Assembly: GCF_900100335.1 (NCBI RefSeq)
Contig: NZ_FNFE01000003.1
Location: 124,001 to 188,000, forward strand
Reading direction: 5' to 3'
Source of the DNA: Natronorubrum texcoconense
Lineage (GTDB): Archaea; Halobacteriota; Halobacteria; Halobacteriales; Natrialbaceae
Length of the DNA stretch: 64,000 nucleotides
Shown: one piece after another, positions 61,174-64,000 of the stretch
How positions within the stretch are numbered: the first letter of the stretch is position 1
Layout of the letters: each line of letters begins with the position of its first letter
Made by a program: the position numbers and the translations under genes
The notes under the pieces: generated by a model
Databases searched by the model: none
What the model saw: only the letters and a program-made list of their open reading frames with translations
Told to the model about the DNA's origin: nothing

Positions 61174-61986
61174 ATGGTGGACACAGAAGCGACGGCGATG
61201 TATCGAACCAGAACCGACGCCGTCACGACCGAACGCGGCGACGGACGGCCGGTCGTCTTCGCTCACGGAACGCTGATGGATCGAACGATGTTCCGGCCGC
61301 AACTCGAGGCGCTCGCTCCCGACTACCGGGCAATCGCGTACGATTTGCGCGCGCGGACGGACCGATACGCACCGGGGTACGACCTCGGCGACCTGGTCGA
61401 AGACTGTGACGCACTGCTCGACGGAATCGGGGAAGAGAGCGCCGTCATCGGTGGGATGTCCATGGGCGGGTTCATGGCGCTACGGTTCGCGCTCGCCTAC
61501 CCCGAACGAGTCGACGGGCTGATCCTGATCGACTCGATGGCGACACCGCACGAGGCCGAAGAACAGGAGACGTACGGCCAACTCGTCGACCCACTCGAGG
61601 GCTCGACCGATTCCACCCCGCGGTCGCTGGCGGAGGGGGTCACCGGCTACCTCTTCGGCGAGACGACCCGTGAGGAGAACCCAGCACTCGTCGAAGGGTG
61701 GGTCAATCGCTGGGCGACCTATCCCGGCGCGGCGGTCTACAACGAACTCCACTCCTGGCTCGAGCGGCCCGACGTCACCGACCGGCTCTCTGCGATCGAC
61801 GTCCCAGTCCTCATCGTTCACGGCGAGGAGGATCCCTCGATCGACCCCTCGCGAGCGGAACCGATGCTCGAGGAGCTCCCGGACGCCCGGATGGAACGAA
61901 TTCCGGCGGCCGGTCACACGTCGAACCTCGAGCGGCCGGAGCCGGTCAACGAGGCGATTCGATCGTTCCTCGAGGAACGGTTCTGA
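61174..61986 (+). CDS. Alpha/beta-fold hydrolase
   Basis: 270 residues. The oxyanion-hole segment is 'VVFAHGTLMDRTMF', the nucleophile elbow 'GGMSMGGFMAL' (GxSxG), the acid is in 'VHGEEDPSIDP' and the catalytic His in 'PAAGHTSNLE'. The fold resembles esterases and the hydrolases of the 3-oxoadipate enol-lactonase group; the substrate cannot be assigned. It is divergent from the permease with a 147-bp shared promoter gap. Confidence 0.88.
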   Translation: MVDTEATAMYRTRTDAVTTERGDGRPVVFAHGTLMDRTMFRPQLEALAPDYRAIAYDLRARTDRYAPGYDLGDLVEDCDALLDGIGEESAVIGGMSMGGFMALRFALAYPERVDGLILIDSMATPHEAEEQETYGQLVDPLEGSTDSTPRSLAEGVTGYLFGETTREENPALVEGWVNRWATYPGAAVYNELHSWLERPDVTDRLSAIDVPVLIVHGEEDPSIDPSRAEPMLEELPDARMERIPAAGHTSNLERPEPVNEAIRSFLEERF

Positions 61987-62085
61987 CGCGAGAGTATACA
62001 CGCACGTGCATATTTGGTATGTATAAATGCGGATTCTGAGCACGAACCCGAGGGTTGATTAGCCTCGCGGCCGCCCACTCGAACA

Positions 62086-62979
62086 ATGACGGAGATCATC
62101 GACGGCAACGCGGTCGCGAGCCAGATTCGTGACGATCTGACGGACGCAATCGAGACGCTCGCCGACGCGGGCGCGCGACCGGGACTGGCCACCGTCCTGA
62201 TGGGCGACGATCCGGCCAGTCAGACCTACGTGAACATGAAACAGCGCGACTGCGAGGAGGTCGGCATCGAGAGTATTCACGTCGATGTCGACGGGGACGC
62301 ACCGCCCGAGGAGCTGTACGAAACGATCGCCGATCTCAACGACGATCCGGAGGTCCACGGCTACATCGTCCAGGCGCCCGTTCCGGATCACGTCGACTAC
62401 CGCGAGGTTATCCGTCGCGTCGATCCCGCGAAGGACGTCGACGGCTTCCACCCAGAGAACGTCGGCCGCGTCGTCGCCGGCGACGCACGGTTCCGACCCT
62501 GTACGCCCCACGGCGTCCAGAAGTTGCTCGAGAGCGCCGACGTCGAGACCGAGGGGAAAGACGTGACGATCGTCGGTCGCTCGGATATCGTCGGCAAGCC
62601 GCTGGCGAACCTGTTGATCCAGAAGGCCGACGACGGCAACGCGACGGTGACGATCTGTCACTCCCGAACCGAGAACCTCGCCGAGAAGACCCGCAACGCG
62701 GACATCGTCGTCGCCGCCGCCGGGGTTCCCGAACTGGTCGATGGCTCGATGATCGGCGAGGGGAGCGTCGTGATCGACGTCGGCGTCAATCGCGTCGATG
62801 CCGACACCGAGAAGGGGTACGAACTCGTCGGCGACGTCGAGTTCGAGAGCGCGAAAGAACAGGCCAGCGCGATCACGCCCGTTCCCGGCGGCGTCGGTCC
62901 CATGACGCGCGCAATGTTACTTTATAACACGGTCGAGGCCGCGAGCCAGCAGGCGGACGTCGACGTCGAGTTACCCTGA
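62086..62979 (+). CDS. folD: Methylenetetrahydrofolate dehydrogenase/cyclohydrolase
   Basis: A 297-residue bifunctional enzyme interconverting methylene-, methenyl- and formyl-tetrahydrofolate. Diagnostic sequences are 'YVNMKQRDCEEVGI' with the catalytic Lys, 'GYIVQAPVPDHVDYREV', 'PCTPHGVQKLL', the NADP site 'VGRSDIVGKPLANLL' and 'TPVPGGVGPMTRAMLLYNT'. Its stop TGA is the first codon of palindromic repeat copy C. It works with GlyA in the C1 cycle. Confidence 0.95.
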   Translation: MTEIIDGNAVASQIRDDLTDAIETLADAGARPGLATVLMGDDPASQTYVNMKQRDCEEVGIESIHVDVDGDAPPEELYETIADLNDDPEVHGYIVQAPVPDHVDYREVIRRVDPAKDVDGFHPENVGRVVAGDARFRPCTPHGVQKLLESADVETEGKDVTIVGRSDIVGKPLANLLIQKADDGNATVTICHSRTENLAEKTRNADIVVAAAGVPELVDGSMIGEGSVVIDVGVNRVDADTEKGYELVGDVEFESAKEQASAITPVPGGVGPMTRAMLLYNTVEAASQQADVDVELP

Positions 62980-63063
62980 TACGGATTGCTGTAACGATTT
63001 ACCGGTGCAACCGCAGGACGGTTCGCGGTTGTGCCGGAAATGACTTACAGTAAACCGTATGAG
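62977..63063 (+). repeat. Stop-codon palindromic repeat, copy C
   Basis: An 87-bp copy beginning TGATACGG at the folD stop codon and ending CCGTATGAG. Its ends match copy B almost base for base. The central stem CCGGTGCAACCGC with GCGGTTGTGCCGG pairs completely if G-T pairs are allowed. It lies between convergent genes, 25 bp from the next stop codon. Confidence 0.9.
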
Positions 63064-63088
63064 ACGCGGACTATTCGGCTCGCTTCTC

Positions 63089-63616
63089 TTACTCGCTTCC
63101 AGTTCGCCGCATTCCGGCTTCGATCGCCTCCCGGAGTTCGTGTGGCCGCTCCGTGCCCAGAAAGATCGCCGGCCCCGCCGCGCGATAGATCTCGACGCCT
63201 TCCGTCGAGTTCGGCCGGTACTCCCAGCCCCACCGCGTGCGCTTGAGTCCGAAGTTGTACGCGCGGCGCTCGCTCCGACGGACGTCCTCGATTTCCTCGA
63301 ACGGGACGTGACGATCGGACAGGTGAAACGGACTGAACCGGAAGAAGACGCCGTCGGCGCGGACCTCGGTCCGCAGCGCGGACCGGAAAAGCAGCGGTAA
63401 CGGGCCGAGGACGACGAGTGCGAGCAGGACGCCAAGTGCGAGCGATTCACGGGTGGCCCCCTCCGCTTCGAACACGACGACGACAGTGACCGCGAGCGTC
63501 GGCACCGAGAGGACGACGACCGCCGGTCCGAACCACGAGGGAAGCGTCTGGCGCTCCTCGAACGTCACCCTTCTCGCGGTGGATTCTCCGCCTTCGTCGT
63601 CGCGTGTGCGTACCAT
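63089..63616 (-). CDS. Two-helix membrane protein of unknown function
   Basis: 175 residues. Two membrane helices ('FGPAVVVLSVPTLAVTVVVV' and 'LALGVLLALVVLGPLPLLF') are followed by a beta-rich domain, 'ADGVFFRFSPFHLSDRHVPF' and 'GVEIYRAAGPAIFLGTERPH', which resembles the PH-like domains found in small archaeal and bacterial membrane proteins. It starts nine bases after the stop of the upstream minus-strand gene, so the two are probably one operon. Function unknown. Confidence 0.7.
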   Translation of the reverse strand: MVRTRDDEGGESTARRVTFEERQTLPSWFGPAVVVLSVPTLAVTVVVVFEAEGATRESLALGVLLALVVLGPLPLLFRSALRTEVRADGVFFRFSPFHLSDRHVPFEEIEDVRRSERRAYNFGLKRTRWGWEYRPNSTEGVEIYRAAGPAIFLGTERPHELREAIEAGMRRTGSE

Positions 63617-63625
63617 CGTCGTCGT

Positions 63626-64000
63626 TCAGTCGTCGAACTCGAGCGCCTCCAGTCGGTCCTGTGCCTGCGAGAACGCCACCTCGTCGCCGCGCAACCCGTT
63701 CGCGAGGTCGCGAGTCGCCTCGACTAGACGGTCGGCCGTCCGCGGGTCGACGTCGCCCTCGAGCATCCGAATTCGGGTGACGTGTTCGCCGAGGGTCTCG
63801 AGGGCGGTGCGCTCGGCCGTTGTCAGCTCGCGGTCCTCGACCCAGGTCCGGACGTCGCGCCGGTACTCGCGGACGGCGTTCGCGTACGCGAGCCCGCGGG
63901 CCGCGCGGAGAGAGTGTGGGACCTCCGCTGCGGGCGGGCGTTCACCAGCGTCGGCGTCGCGAAGCAGGGAGAGAAAGTAGAGCTCCTCGCGTTCCTCGAG
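63626..64000 (-). CDS. C-terminal part of an uncharacterised haloarchaeal protein, cut by window end
   Basis: An open frame from the last base of the window to a TGA, 124 residues. It is helical and charged: 'REELYFLSLLRDADAGERPP', 'RAARGLAYANAVREYRRDVR' and 'GLRGDEVAFSQAQDRLEALE'. It reads like the C-terminal part of a haloarchaeal protein (DUF7117-like in my recollection, where an N-terminal zinc ribbon would be expected outside the window). No function is known. Confidence 0.6.
   Translation of the reverse strand, partial: LEEREELYFLSLLRDADAGERPPAAEVPHSLRAARGLAYANAVREYRRDVRTWVEDRELTTAERTALETLGEHVTRIRMLEGDVDPRTADRLVEATRDLANGLRGDEVAFSQAQDRLEALEFDD

Overview
The window is a chromosomal segment of a halophilic archaeon (class Halobacteria). 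The evidence is high-GC DNA, strongly acidic proteins, many leaderless genes with a TATA-like box about 26-28 bp before the start codon, archaeal information-processing genes (proteasome alpha subunit, SBDS, RNase P proteins Rpp30 and Pop5) and haloarchaea-specific families (HalOD1, TbsP-like regulator, amphi-Trp, haloarchaeal propionyl-CoA carboxylase). The families resemble Natrinema/Haloterrigena-type genomes, but the genus cannot be fixed from sequence alone. No rRNA, tRNA, CRISPR array or intact insertion sequence was seen.

Layout. 1-6.5 kb: end of an NrfD/PsrC-type membrane subunit with two paralogous two-helix membrane proteins, then Mrp ATPase, an amphi-Trp protein, an asparagine-synthase-like/PHP pair and UPF0179. 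7.1-14.8 kb: a PrkA-PrkA-YeaH(DUF444)-SpoVR operon behind a gene-free region of almost 600 bp. 14.9-20.3 kb: HEAT protein, YjbQ, a 59-residue membrane protein, GDPD, a response regulator, an SDR and a sodium symporter. 20.8-33.3 kb: livHMGF branched-chain amino acid transporter, a substrate-binding lipoprotein whose two lobes are in swapped order, and propionyl/acetyl-CoA carboxylase genes (pccB, pccX, pccA) with small genes between them. This fits uptake and breakdown of branched-chain amino acids.

33.8-40.1 kb is the most unusual block. It has two radical SAM/SPASM enzymes, a small Htur_1727-type candidate RiPP, a small protein with a CGCGG motif, two MoaD-fold proteins without the usual C-terminal Gly-Gly (one ends in Cys-Cys), a CcoN/NnrS-like membrane protein and an unknown protein. 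Five palindromes of the form CGAA-N4-TTCG lie in its intergenic gaps. Four of them sit 44-48 bp ahead of start codons. This matches the box I recall for the haloarchaeal denitrification activator NarO, so the block is probably an anaerobically induced regulon linked to heme or nitrogen-oxide metabolism.

40.2-54.2 kb is mostly housekeeping: a HalOD1 protein, thioesterase, exonuclease, two acidic unknown proteins, a DUF35/thiolase pair, HflX, FUN14, and an Rpp30-methyltransferase-Pop5-PsmA-SBDS cluster, ending with a TbsP-like regulator. 54.4-57.1 kb has a CHAT-family protease-like protein with two tiny leaderless genes upstream of and against it; their products share a C-terminal tail. 57.3-64 kb has glyA, a methyltransferase, an amino acid permease, an alpha/beta hydrolase, folD and two membrane or unknown genes, the last cut by the window end.

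Repeats. Three copies of an 87-bp palindromic element each begin exactly at the TGA stop codon of the gene before them. A separate array of three roughly 103-bp hairpin units fills the gap between two convergent genes.
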